The translations under genes were made by a program, and so were the position numbers. The notes under the pieces are model-generated. The model saw only the letters and a program-made list of their open reading frames with translations, ran no database searches and was not told where the DNA came from. 64,000 nt of DNA from DATAOG01 sp963753685 (GTDB lineage: Bacteria; Pseudomonadota; Alphaproteobacteria; Geminicoccales; Geminicoccaceae). The stretch covers positions 1 through 64,000 of the forward strand of contig CAVWDE010000022.1 of the NCBI GenBank assembly GCA_963753685.1, given 5' to 3'. Shown here in pieces: positions 27,883 through 36,313 of the stretch (position 1 is its first letter; each line of letters starts with the position of its first letter).

Positions 27883-28365
27883 CGCCGCCTGGGCTTTGCG
27901 GTCGGCCTCGGGGTGAACCGGCCGCGCCTTCTGCCACGACAGCCCGAGGTCGTGGAGCAGGCGCAGCATGCCGTTCGCGCTGTAGCGGACGCCCCAGCGC
28001 CGCTCGACGATCCGGCACAGGTCCTCGGCCCGCCAGGCGCTGACGCCGTCGCGCTCGGGGTCGGGACCGCGCAGGACCAGGGCTTTGAGCGTCGCAAGCT
28101 GACCGTCGTCGAGCCAGATGGGGCGGCCGCTCTTGGGCCGGTCGCGCAGGCCCTCGACGCCCTCGGCGTTGAAGCGGATCACCCAATCGCGCAGCGTCTG
28201 GCGATCCATGCCGGCTTGCCGAGCGGCCTGCCCGCGCGCCATGCCATCCAGGGCGTTGGCCAGGGCGAGCAGTCGCGACGCCACCCGACCGTTGCGCTCG
28301 CGGCGGGCCAGACGACGCAGTTGCTCGCCCGGAATGTCACCGCGGATCGCCAGTGCCTCGGCCAT
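27859..28365 (-). CDS. IS630 transposase, helix-turn-helix part (OrfA frame)
   Basis: 168 codons with ATG 28365 and a G-rich ribosome binding site. It contains two helix-turn-helix stretches: MARGQAARQAGMDRQTLRDW and GVSAWRAEDLCRIVERRWGV, then YSANGMLRLLHDLGLSWQKA, the DNA-binding half of IS630 transposases. It ends shortly after the seven-A run where a -1 shift would enter the catalytic frame. Confidence 0.8.
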   Translation of the reverse strand: MAEALAIRGDIPGEQLRRLARRERNGRVASRLLALANALDGMARGQAARQAGMDRQTLRDWVIRFNAEGVEGLRDRPKSGRPIWLDDGQLATLKALVLRGPDPERDGVSAWRAEDLCRIVERRWGVRYSANGMLRLLHDLGLSWQKARPVHPEADRKAQAAFKKTSRP

Positions 28366-28507
28366 CGATCGGCCCCCCTCGCTGCATCACCCTGCAGCGA
28401 TAAGAAGCATCCTACTGCACTTTTCACAATTATTCAATGTGAGTCAAAACATCGCAGGTTCGGTATTAGTTGGGAGGAGGGTCGTTCCGTCATGACAGAC
28501 GGAGCGG

Positions 28508-28703
28508 ATGATGACGAGGAAGACGCGACGAAAGATCGATCCGGCGACCGGCGCGGATCGCGTTCGCCGCGGTCCGTGAGGAAGCGACCACCGCCAATCT
28601 GGCGCGGCAGTACCAGGTTCATCCGAATCAGATCTACGCCTGGAAGAAGCAGCTGCTCGAGAAACGCGGTCGGGCGTTCGATCCGTCGGAGAGAAAACGC
28701 TGA
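28508..28703 (+). pseudogene. IS3-family OrfA remnant
   Basis: Starts MMTRKTRRKIDPATGA, then a one-base shift near 28555 is needed to reach ARIAFAAVREEATTANLARQ and YQVHPNQIYAWKKQLLEKRG. That is the helix-turn-helix and leucine-zipper part of an IS3-type OrfA. No OrfB follows. Decayed. Confidence 0.65.
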
Positions 28704-29299
28704 ACCAGCGCGGAACCCGTCTCCGTATTAATTCCTATTTGCAAGGATTTTCCCCGGGGCGGCTTGCGGGCGATGCCTCGGTCAGGCGTTCACGCGTAGG
28801 TCACTTGTGGGCGCCATACGGTCTTGCATTTGTTCCTATCTAGGAGCAGCATGTCGGACCGCAAGGGCGCCGGCGACGCCGGGTCCGAGCCTGCGTCCCG
28901 TCGTTTCATCGCAGTTTTGAAGGCAAAACCATGGCCGATCTCCCGCAGCCGACCGTCCGAGCGCGCCGCTCCGGGCCGACCTTGGTGGTCGCTTCGCTGG
29001 CTCCCGACGCCGCTTCCCGCTCTGGACCGACCTCGGTGGACAACCGGCCTGCCTATGCCAGACTCGTGGGGTCGTCTCGGCAGGCCAGTTACCGACGGCT
29101 CTACACCACCACCCGGGACGTGACCCGGAGCGCGAAGGGGCCAGGCGCGCGCGGCGCGCGCCCGCCGGTAGACCTGTGCCCGCTCGCAGCCCCGCCCGGT
29201 GCCGCGGCCCCCGCTCGCGGCCGCAAAACCAAACGAACCCGAGAAAGCTCGCCCGGACAATGGATTGGCTCGCTCGCCGCGGCCTCGATTGGCTGCGGG
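28704..29299. other. mobile-element debris without a recognisable gene
   Basis: About 600 bases after the IS3 remnant. Frames are short, and the plus-strand frame from 28824 shows no family I know. The region ends at the second recombinase remnant. Confidence 0.35.
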
Positions 29300-29360
29300 C
29301 CGAGGCCCGATGTGACGATGCGGATCCGCCGCGATGGCGACAAGGTCGAGGCGCGCGCGT
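29300..29360 (+). pseudogene. second recombinase remnant
   Basis: Encodes VTMRIRRDGDKVEARAS, the same segment found in the first recombinase remnant (VTMGISRDGGKA at about 26240). The two sites share the 20-base stretch CGAGGCCCGATGTGACGATG. Only about 20 codons are recognisable. Confidence 0.45.
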
Positions 29361-29424
29361 CGTGCCGCTCGCTGCCGTCCTCTTGAGCGGGGCGCCGAGC
29401 CTGCTTTCTGCCGCGCCTTGCGCC

Positions 29425-30075
29425 TCAGCCCAGGATGCGGTCGAGGCGGTCGAGGTCGTTGACCACGCGCCAGTGGCCGCCGCCGGATTCGACCTTGCGC
29501 TGCCAGTCCTCGAGGCGGGTCATGTATTCGCGCGGGTCGACGTTGTCGGTGCGCAGCTTGGTGACGTTGATCGCGATCACCTCGAAGCCGTCGACCGTCA
29601 GCGGCAGGTCGCGCACGTAGCCCTTCTTCAGGTCCTCCTTGAGGTCCGAGAAGATCAGGACGGTCTTGCGGCCCGGGTTCTTCTCATTCAGGTACTCGGA
29701 CGCCTGGAGCAGGCCGCCGGTGATGTCGGTGTAGGGCGCCGGCTTGACCTGCTTGACGAAGCGGTCGATCTGGTCGCGGAACTGCCGCTTCTGCTGGTTG
29801 GTGACGCTCGGCCGGTCGTCGAAGGTGACCTTGGCGACGATGTCCTTCTCGGTGAAGCTGCCGGTGTCGATGCGCGCGACCGCGAGCGAGTTGCCGGGCT
29901 GGAGCTTGGCCAGGAGCGCGTTGATCAGGGCCTGGGCCTTGTCGAGCTCCTGGGTGTAGGTGCCCGAGGTGTCGATCAGCAGATAGACCCCGCGCGAGGT
30001 CGGGGCGGCCTCGCCCGAGCAGCCGGCGAGTGTCAGCGCGAGGACGGCGATCGCGATCTGGCGCCAGGGCTTCAT
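29425..30075 (-). CDS. VWA-domain lipoprotein
   Basis: 216 residues. The N terminus MKPWRQIAIAVLALTLAGCS is a lipoprotein signal with lipobox LAGC, so the protein is predicted lipid-anchored outside the inner membrane. A von Willebrand A domain follows: VYLLIDTSGTY (metal-site DTSGT), a Thr in YTDITGGLLQA and VLIFSDLKEDL. It closes near VDGFEVIAINVTKL. ATG 30075 overlaps the stop of the upstream membrane-protein gene as ATGA, with AAGGAG upstream. The pair is clearly co-translated. Biological role unknown; VWA domains usually bind partners through a bound metal ion. Confidence 0.75.
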   Translation of the reverse strand: MKPWRQIAIAVLALTLAGCSGEAAPTSRGVYLLIDTSGTYTQELDKAQALINALLAKLQPGNSLAVARIDTGSFTEKDIVAKVTFDDRPSVTNQQKRQFRDQIDRFVKQVKPAPYTDITGGLLQASEYLNEKNPGRKTVLIFSDLKEDLKKGYVRDLPLTVDGFEVIAINVTKLRTDNVDPREYMTRLEDWQRKVESGGGHWRVVNDLDRLDRILG

Positions 30076-31559
30076 GACAGCTGCTCCTTGACCTTGGGGG
30101 TGCGCCTGGGGCCCGGCGCCGGGCCGGGCGACGCCATCGGCGCGGATTCCGGCACCGGGTGCGCCGGGTGGCCGAAGTGGCCCTTGACCTGCTGCTCCAG
30201 CCAGAGCGGCAGGAAGATCATCAGATCGTAGAGATCGACCAGCAGCCGGCCGAGGTAGCGGCAGCCGTCGCCCGCCAGCCGGAGCGTGGTCGCGAGCCCG
30301 CGCAAGGCCCCCGCCAGGAGCATGCCGAGTACGGTGCGCAGCGCGTGCACGAAGCTCTCGAGCGGGATCGCGACGAAGGTCAGCGCATAGGGCAGGATGA
30401 AGCCCATGCCCATCTGCGCGGCCGTGGTGATCCAGACGAACTGGCTGGCGTAGGGGACGCCGTTCTGGCCGCGCAGGACGGCGCTGGTCGCGAGCTCGTC
30501 CTGGAGCAGGATCTCGCGCATGTAGGCGAGGCCCGCCTCGACGCTCGCGAGCGCGGTCAGGAGGCCGAGCGTGATCCAGATCATGATCACCCGCCACTTG
30601 TCGGGCAAGGCACCGATCACCGGGAACAGCCGGGTGATGCGCAGGCTCTCCATCAGGAACAGGCCCATGGAGACCTCGACCAGGATGATCACCAGCGCCG
30701 CGATGTCGGCGATCTTCCAAGTGCCGATGAAGCTGTTGCCGCCGACCATCTCGGCCATCGGCCGGGCGATCAGGTGGAAGTTGATCACGGCACCGCCGAC
30801 CGCGACGCAGAGCACGAACAGCGCGACGAAGAACTGGACCAGGGACGACGAGGTCAGCATGCGCTCGGCGCGGTCGGTCTGATGCAGGATGTCCTGGTAC
30901 TCGGCGATGTGGCGGTCGATGATCTGGGTGCGCTGGAGCAGCAGGGTGACCTTGCCCTCGACCCCTGCGAGCAGCTGCTGGACGCGCCGCCAGTGGCCCA
31001 TCATCCGCTTGAGATGCTCGTGCCGGCCGCGGGTCGCGGTCCGGTATTCGGCGCGCGCCTGGTCCTGCGCCTTGAGCAGCGAGGCGTGCACCGCCTCGAG
31101 GATCTGGCCGACCATCGGGTCCTCGCGCGGGGTCTCGATCTCGGCGACCGCCTTGACCGCCTTGACCCAGCCGGGCGGCGCCGGCGGCACCTCCTGCGAC
31201 TGCTGGTGGTCTTCCTCGAGTGCGGTCGCCTGCTCGGACAGGCGGCGGTTCAGGGTCGGGCATTCGGCGAGGTCGCGCCGCACCTGGGCATCGATGCGCT
31301 CGAACTCGCGCTCGATGATCCGCTCCTTGGCCTCGCGGCCGGCGGCCAGCAGGACCTCGCGGTTACGCGCCTGGAGGCGCTGCTCGGCGAGCAGGATCGA
31401 GCGCGCGCACAGCCGCAGGGTCCGGTGCAGGGCGCGCCCAAGCGACAGCAGCATGCGGTGCGCCGGCAGGCGGGCGAAATACATCGCGACCGCCAGGACC
31501 GCGAACCACAGCAGCCAGGCGAGCGGCGAGTTCAGGACGTGCAGGTCGGCCAGATGCAT
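30072..31559 (-). CDS. uncharacterised membrane protein with central coiled coil
   Basis: 495 residues. One membrane span at the N terminus (SPLAWLLWFAVLAVAMYFA), then about 200 charged helical residues likely to form a coiled coil (residues about 40-245), then about five spans (for example FFVALFVLCVAVGGAVINF, IAALVIILVEVSMGLFLM, WVITLGLL region, MGFILPYALTFVAIPLES). A Pro-rich tail ends in KVKEQLS. I do not recognise the family. It is coupled by ATGA overlap to the VWA lipoprotein, so the two likely form one envelope complex. The operon lies 182 bases downstream of, and in the same direction as, the cytochrome oxidase operon. Confidence 0.65.
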   Translation of the reverse strand: MHLADLHVLNSPLAWLLWFAVLAVAMYFARLPAHRMLLSLGRALHRTLRLCARSILLAEQRLQARNREVLLAAGREAKERIIEREFERIDAQVRRDLAECPTLNRRLSEQATALEEDHQQSQEVPPAPPGWVKAVKAVAEIETPREDPMVGQILEAVHASLLKAQDQARAEYRTATRGRHEHLKRMMGHWRRVQQLLAGVEGKVTLLLQRTQIIDRHIAEYQDILHQTDRAERMLTSSSLVQFFVALFVLCVAVGGAVINFHLIARPMAEMVGGNSFIGTWKIADIAALVIILVEVSMGLFLMESLRITRLFPVIGALPDKWRVIMIWITLGLLTALASVEAGLAYMREILLQDELATSAVLRGQNGVPYASQFVWITTAAQMGMGFILPYALTFVAIPLESFVHALRTVLGMLLAGALRGLATTLRLAGDGCRYLGRLLVDLYDLMIFLPLWLEQQVKGHFGHPAHPVPESAPMASPGPAPGPRRTPKVKEQLS

Positions 31560-31741
31560 GAGGTCCTCGCTTCGCTGTCGCCGGGGCCGGCCGTTGGGCA
31601 GGCGTCGGCCCGGGCTTGCCAGCGCGTTTGTGCGTGAGGACCAGTATCAGAACCGTTAATCCGCCAAATTGTCGACAAACTATGACAATAATGCGCGAGT
31701 AAGCTCGCAATCATGTCAAGTCGGATTGACCGATCCGGACC

Positions 31742-32110
31742 CTACCTGCCCGGCCCGCCGAAATCCTGGCGGCGGTGTTTGTATTGCAGCGCGATCAGAG
31801 TCGCCTTGAACGGGCGCATCAGTCCGAGGACCAGGACGAGCGCGAGCGGCAGCCAGAGGACGAGATGCAGCCAGATCGGCGGCTGGTACTTAACCTCGGT
31901 GATCAGGGCGAGGCCGACCACGATGCCGCCGGCGATCATGATGATGAACGCCACCGGCCCGTCGCCGCTGTCCTGGGCGGACAGATCGGCCCCGCACACC
32001 GGACAGGGATGGCGGACGCTGAGAAAGCCCTGGAACAGCGGCCCGCGGCCGCAGGCCGGACAGCGGCAGCGGAGCCCGGCCGAGAGCGCCGATGGCGCGG
32101 GGCCGCTCAT
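31742..32110 (-). CDS. DUF983 membrane protein of the cytochrome oxidase operon
   Basis: 122 residues. An N-terminal zinc-ribbon-like part (CRCPACGRGPLF ... HPCPVCGADL) precedes two spans (FIIMIAGGIVVGLALI and IWLHLVLWLPLALVLVLGLM). This is the DUF983 architecture that commonly follows coxC in alphaproteobacteria. Starts 17 bases after coxC stop. Function not established; presumed oxidase assembly. Confidence 0.88.
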   Translation of the reverse strand: MSGPAPSALSAGLRCRCPACGRGPLFQGFLSVRHPCPVCGADLSAQDSGDGPVAFIIMIAGGIVVGLALITEVKYQPPIWLHLVLWLPLALVLVLGLMRPFKATLIALQYKHRRQDFGGPGR

Positions 32111-32126
32111 CGATCGGCGCCGCCGG

Positions 32127-32999
32127 TCAACCCGCGGCGGCGGCGCTGGCGGCGGCCATGTAGCCGCCCCACCAGTAGACCCAGCTGAACAGGAACAGCC
32201 AGACCACGTCGACGAAGTGCCAGTACCAGGCGGCCGCCTCGAGCCCGACGTGCTTGTCGGGCCGGAAGTGGTCGTACCAGGCGCGCATCGTGCAGACGAT
32301 CAGAAAGGTCGTGCCGATCATCACGTGGAAGCCGTGGAACCCGGTCGCCATGTAGAAGGTCGAGCCGAAGATCCCGCTGTGCAGCGAGAAGCCTTCCGGG
32401 CTGTAGATCGTGCGCACGTACTCGTAGGCCTGGAAGCCCGTGAAGGTGAGCCCGAGCAGCACGGTCAGCGCCAGCGCCTTGGTCGCGGTCCGGTTGTCGC
32501 CCTCGCGCACGCAATGATGCGCCCAGGTCACGGTGCAGCCCGAGAGCAAAAGGATCATGGTGTTGAGGAACGGGACGTCCCAGGCCTCGACCGGCTCGAC
32601 GCCCTTGGGCAGCCAGGTGTAGCCCTCGACCGTCATCGGATGGTTCAGCACGCCCCAGAAATAGGCCCAGAAGAAGGCGTAGAAGAACAACACCTCCGAG
32701 GTGATGAAGAGCGCCATGCCGATCCGCAGGCCCCGGGAGACCGGGTCGGTGTGGTCGCCGGTGCGGGCCTCGCGGATCACGTCCCGCCACCAGTGCACGA
32801 GCGTGTAGGCGAGGCCCAGCACGGCCAGCAGCATGACCCAGGGGCCGCCCTTGATCTCGTGCATGTACATGAGGCCGCCGCTGACCAGGATCAGCGCCGA
32901 GATCGAGCCGGTGATCGGCCACGGGCTCGGCTGGACCATGTGATACGGGTGGTGGACCTCGTGATGCCCGTGGTGGGCGGCGTCAGCGTGCGTGGCCAT
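32127..32999 (-). CDS. coxC: cytochrome c oxidase subunit III
   Basis: 290 residues with seven membrane spans. Family motifs: VQPSPWPITGSISALIL, RGLRIGMALFITSEVLFF (conserved Glu), PFLNTMILLLSGCTVTWAHH and TGFHGFHVMIGTTFLIV, ending in AAAWYWHFVDVVWLFLF. Subunit III stabilises the catalytic core of aa3-type oxidases and lines the O2 path. AGGAG lies 8 bases before ATG 32999. It follows ctaG by 57 bases. Confidence 0.95.
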   Translation of the reverse strand: MATHADAAHHGHHEVHHPYHMVQPSPWPITGSISALILVSGGLMYMHEIKGGPWVMLLAVLGLAYTLVHWWRDVIREARTGDHTDPVSRGLRIGMALFITSEVLFFYAFFWAYFWGVLNHPMTVEGYTWLPKGVEPVEAWDVPFLNTMILLLSGCTVTWAHHCVREGDNRTATKALALTVLLGLTFTGFQAYEYVRTIYSPEGFSLHSGIFGSTFYMATGFHGFHVMIGTTFLIVCTMRAWYDHFRPDKHVGLEAAAWYWHFVDVVWLFLFSWVYWWGGYMAAASAAAAG

Positions 33000-33056
33000 C
33001 GCGAGTTCTCCTGCCTGCCCTGGCGCTGTTGGGGTGCTCGGCTGCGGTCGACCCGA

Positions 33057-33629
33057 TCACGACGCAGGCGGCTCCCGGTTGCCGTCCGCGACCCTGAAGA
33101 AGGTGTAGGACAGCGTGATCGTCCCGACCTCCCGGGTGTTGGGGTCGTCCAGAATCGCCGGGTCCACGAAGAACGACACCGGCATGTCGACCTCCTCGCC
33201 CGGTTGCAACACCTGCTCGTTGAAGCAGAAGCAGGCGATCTTGTCGAAGTAGGCGCCGACCTTGTCGGGCGTGACGTTGTAGGCGGCCTGGCCGGTGATC
33301 ACGTGATCGGACCGGTTCTTGGCGCGGAAATAGGCGAGGTGCTGCTCGCCGAGCCTGACCTCGACCTCGCGCTGCTCGGGCTCGAACAGCCAGGGCAGCT
33401 TGGGATCGACGTCGGCGTTGAAGCGGACCTTGATGGTCCGCTCGGCGGTCACCGTCGGCGCCGCCTCGGCGACCCGGGTGGTGCCGCCGTAGCCCGTGGC
33501 CGCACAGAACAGCCGGTAGAGCGGCACCGAGGCGGCGGTCAGGCCGAGCATGCCGGCGATCGCGGCGCAGGCGAGCAGCGCGACCACGGCGTTCGCGCGT
33601 CGGGTCTCGGCGCGCCGCGGCCCGCTCAT
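33057..33629 (-). CDS. ctaG: cytochrome c oxidase assembly protein CtaG (Cox11)
   Basis: 190 residues from ATG 33629, which overlaps the stop of the small upstream ORF as ATGA. One N-terminal membrane span (NAVVALLACAAIAGMLGLTA) and then a periplasmic domain with the copper-binding CFCFNEQ motif and PVSFFVDPAI. CtaG delivers copper to the CuB site of subunit I. Confidence 0.93.
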   Translation of the reverse strand: MSGPRRAETRRANAVVALLACAAIAGMLGLTAASVPLYRLFCAATGYGGTTRVAEAAPTVTAERTIKVRFNADVDPKLPWLFEPEQREVEVRLGEQHLAYFRAKNRSDHVITGQAAYNVTPDKVGAYFDKIACFCFNEQVLQPGEEVDMPVSFFVDPAILDDPNTREVGTITLSYTFFRVADGNREPPAS

Positions 33630-33736
33630 GACACGTTCCCGCTCATCTTGACGATCGTGATCAGGTAGAACAGCAGGGCCAGCGCGCCCAGGATCAGGGC
33701 GATGGCGAGGTTCTTGTTGCGCTGGCGCCGATCCAT
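33626..33736 (-). CDS. 36-residue cox-operon membrane protein (CoxF-like)
   Basis: MDRRQRNKNLAIALILGALA followed by LLFYLITIVKMSGNVS: a short basic head and one membrane span. An equivalent tiny ORF between ctaB and ctaG is usual in alphaproteobacterial cox operons. The stop overlaps the ctaG start as ATGA. A GTG at 33751, overlapping the ctaB stop as GTGA, is an alternative start adding five residues. Presumed oxidase assembly or stability factor. Confidence 0.75.
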   Translation of the reverse strand: MDRRQRNKNLAIALILGALALLFYLITIVKMSGNVS

Positions 33737-33747
33737 CCGGGCCGCGA

Positions 33748-34683
33748 TCACCACGCGCCTCCGGCGCTGCCCGCCGCCACGGCAAAGCCAAGCGCCTTGT
33801 CCGCGATCAGGGCGAAGAACAGCGCGAACAGATAGACGATCGAGTAGCGGAACGTCCGGCTGGCGGTGCGCTGGCTCCGATCGCGCCATAGCCGGATCGC
33901 GTAGCCCAGGAAAATCCCGCCGAGCGCCAGCGCCGCGAGCCCGTACAGCGGACCCGCAAGCCCGAGGGCGGCGGGCAAGAGGCTGACCGGCACCAGCACG
34001 AGCACGTAGCCGAGGATGTGCTGGCGGGTCCTCTCGGGGCCGGCGACCACCGGCAGCATCGGCACGCCGACCCGCTCGTAGTCCCGGCAGCGGTACAGCG
34101 CCAGGGCCCAGAAGTGGGGCGGCGTCCAGACGAAGATGATCAGGAACAGGACGATCGAGGCGAGGCTGACGTCGCCGGTCACCGCCGCCCAGCCGACCAT
34201 CGGCGGGAAGGCGCCGGCGGCGCCGCCGATCACGATGTTCTGGGGCGTGCGCCGCTTCAGCCAGAGGGTGTAGACGAACACGTAGAAAGCGATGGTCAGG
34301 ACCAGCAGCGCCGCCGCCACCCAGTTGACCGCGAGGCCCATGACCATGGTCGAGATGACCGCGAGGATGACGCCGAAGGCGAGCGCGTCGTCGCGGCTGA
34401 TCCGGCCGGTCGCGGTCGGGCGCAGACGCGTGCGCGCCATGGCGCGGTCGATGTCGACGTCGAAGCCGTTGTTGATCGCGGCCGCGGCCCCGGCCGCGAC
34501 CGCGATGCACAGGATCGCGACGAACGCCAGCACCGGGTGCAGACGGCCCGGCGCCAGGTACAGCCCGGCGGCCGCCGAGAACACCACCAGCGACATCACG
34601 TTGGGCTTCAGCAGCAGCCAATAGTCGCGGACCTCGGACGCGTCCGCGGCCGCTGGCTGAATACCGACGATCTGCTCCGGCAT
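33748..34683 (-). CDS. ctaB: protohaem IX farnesyltransferase (haem O synthase)
   Basis: 311 residues from ATG 34683. Prenyltransferase motifs are NNGFDVDIDRAMARTRLRPT (first Asp-rich motif with the RT.RP signature) and the loop DYERVGVPMLPVV. Nine hydrophobic spans. Transfers a farnesyl group to haem B, giving haem O for the aa3 oxidase encoded around it. Starts 7 bases after the coxA stop. Confidence 0.94.
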   Translation of the reverse strand: MPEQIVGIQPAAADASEVRDYWLLLKPNVMSLVVFSAAAGLYLAPGRLHPVLAFVAILCIAVAAGAAAAINNGFDVDIDRAMARTRLRPTATGRISRDDALAFGVILAVISTMVMGLAVNWVAAALLVLTIAFYVFVYTLWLKRRTPQNIVIGGAAGAFPPMVGWAAVTGDVSLASIVLFLIIFVWTPPHFWALALYRCRDYERVGVPMLPVVAGPERTRQHILGYVLVLVPVSLLPAALGLAGPLYGLAALALGGIFLGYAIRLWRDRSQRTASRTFRYSIVYLFALFFALIADKALGFAVAAGSAGGAW

Positions 34684-34690
34684 CGCCACT

Positions 34691-36283
34691 CTACTTGACC
34701 TGCGGCAGCTCGTTGAAGGTGTGGAACGGCGGCGGCGACGGCAGCGTCCACTCGAGCGTGGTGGCACCCTCGCCCCATGGATTGTCGGGGCACTTCTCGC
34801 CGGCGGTGAAGGTCTTGTACAGCAGGTAGAAGAAGACCAGCGTGCCGATCAGCGAGATGTACGCCCCGATTGATGCCACCATGTTCCAGCCGGCGAACGC
34901 GTCCGGATAGTCCGGAACCCGCCGCGGCATCCCGGCCACGCCCAAAAAGTGCATCGGGAAGAAGGTCAGGTTGACGCCGATGAACGTCAGCCAGAAGTGC
35001 AGCTGGCCGAGCTTCTCCGGATATTGCCGCCCGGACATCTTGCCGATCCAGTAGTAGAAGCCGGCGAAGATCGTGAACATCGCGCCCAGGCTCAACACGT
35101 AGTGGAAGTGGGCGACGACGTAGTAGGTGTCCTGGAGGGCGACGTCGACGCCGGCGTTGGCCAGCACCACGCCGGTCACGCCGCCGACCGTGAACAGGAA
35201 AATGAAGCCGATCGCCCACAGCATCGGCGTCTTGAACTCGATGGAGCCGCCCCACATGGTGGCGATCCAGCTGAAGATCTTGATGCCGGTCGGCACCGCG
35301 ATGACCATCGTGGCGGCGACGAAGTAGGCCTTGACGTCGACGTTCATGCCGACCGTGAACATGTGGTGCGCCCACACGACGAAGCCGATGAAGCCGATTG
35401 CAACCATGGCGTAGGCCATGCCGAGATAGCCGAAGATCGGCTTCTTCGAGAAGGTCGAGATGATCTGGCTGACGATGCCGAAGCCAGGCAGGATCAGGAT
35501 GTAGACCTCGGGATGGCCGAAGAACCAGAACAGATGCTGGAACAGGATCGGGTCGCCGCCGCCCTCGGGATCGAAGAAGTGGGTGCCGAAGTTGCGATCG
35601 GTCAGCAGCATGGTGATGGCGCCGGCCAGCACCGGGATCGCGAGCAGCAAAAGGAACGCGGTGACCAGCAGGGCCCACACGAACAGCGGCATCTTGTGCA
35701 TGGTCATGCCGGGCGCGCGCATGTTGAAGATCGTGGTGATGAAGTTGATCGCGCCGAGCAACGACGACGCGCCGGCCAGATGCAGGCTGAAGATCACCAT
35801 GTCGACCGACATGCCCGGATGGCCGATCGCGGACGACAGCGGCGGGTAGATGGTCCAGCCGGTGCCGGCACCGCCGGCCAGGCTCGAGCCGAGCAGCAAA
35901 AGGAACGCCGGCACCAGCAGCCAGTAGCTGATGTTGTTCATGCGCGGGAACGCCATGTCCGGCGCCCCGATCATCAGCGGAATCATCCAGTTGCCGAAGC
36001 CGCCGATCATCGCCGGCATGATGAAGAAGAACACCATGATCAGGCCGTGCGCGGTCACCAGCACGTTAAAGACGTGATGGTTGTCGCCGAGGATGCCGGG
36101 CCCCGGCGACATCAGCTCCATCCGGAACACGACCGAGATCAGCATGCCGAGCGTGCCGGCGATGAATGCCGTCACCAGGTACAGCGTGCCGATGTCCTTG
36201 TGGTTGGTCGAGTAGACCCACCGGACAAGGAAGCTCTTCGGAGCGCCGCGCTCGTCGACGGCCAGTGCATCACCATAAGCCAT
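34691..36283 (-). CDS. coxA: cytochrome c oxidase subunit I
   Basis: 530 residues with twelve spans. Haem a and CuB ligands are visible: VTAHGLIMVFFFIMPAMIGG, FWFFGHPEVYILILPGFGI (His-Tyr cross-link site), WAHHMFTVGM and VAHFHYVLSLGAMF. The proton-channel motif GGFGNWMIPLMIGAPDMAFP matches the D-channel Asn region. GAGGAG lies 6 bases before ATG 36283. Catalytic subunit of the aa3-type terminal oxidase. Confidence 0.96.
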   Translation of the reverse strand: MAYGDALAVDERGAPKSFLVRWVYSTNHKDIGTLYLVTAFIAGTLGMLISVVFRMELMSPGPGILGDNHHVFNVLVTAHGLIMVFFFIMPAMIGGFGNWMIPLMIGAPDMAFPRMNNISYWLLVPAFLLLLGSSLAGGAGTGWTIYPPLSSAIGHPGMSVDMVIFSLHLAGASSLLGAINFITTIFNMRAPGMTMHKMPLFVWALLVTAFLLLLAIPVLAGAITMLLTDRNFGTHFFDPEGGGDPILFQHLFWFFGHPEVYILILPGFGIVSQIISTFSKKPIFGYLGMAYAMVAIGFIGFVVWAHHMFTVGMNVDVKAYFVAATMVIAVPTGIKIFSWIATMWGGSIEFKTPMLWAIGFIFLFTVGGVTGVVLANAGVDVALQDTYYVVAHFHYVLSLGAMFTIFAGFYYWIGKMSGRQYPEKLGQLHFWLTFIGVNLTFFPMHFLGVAGMPRRVPDYPDAFAGWNMVASIGAYISLIGTLVFFYLLYKTFTAGEKCPDNPWGEGATTLEWTLPSPPPFHTFNELPQVK

Positions 36284-36313
36284 GATCTGCTCCTCGGTCC
36301 TCTGCTCGCCGAC

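Larger units (their letters stand above)
27288..28440 (-). mobile_element. IS630-family insertion sequence
   Basis: Contains the two overlapping minus-strand frames of an IS630 transposase with all catalytic motifs visible. The element interrupts a polysaccharide gene fragment on its left. The left end is placed near the TATACCAACCCC sequence at about 27290, where the host gene homology stops. The right end is uncertain; I could not find a convincing matching inverted repeat, so the limit near 28440 is approximate. Confidence 0.75.

Noticed and set aside
29176..30231. 351-codon plus-strand frame over the VWA gene
   Set aside because: Antisense shadow; the minus strand has a lipobox and VWA metal site.
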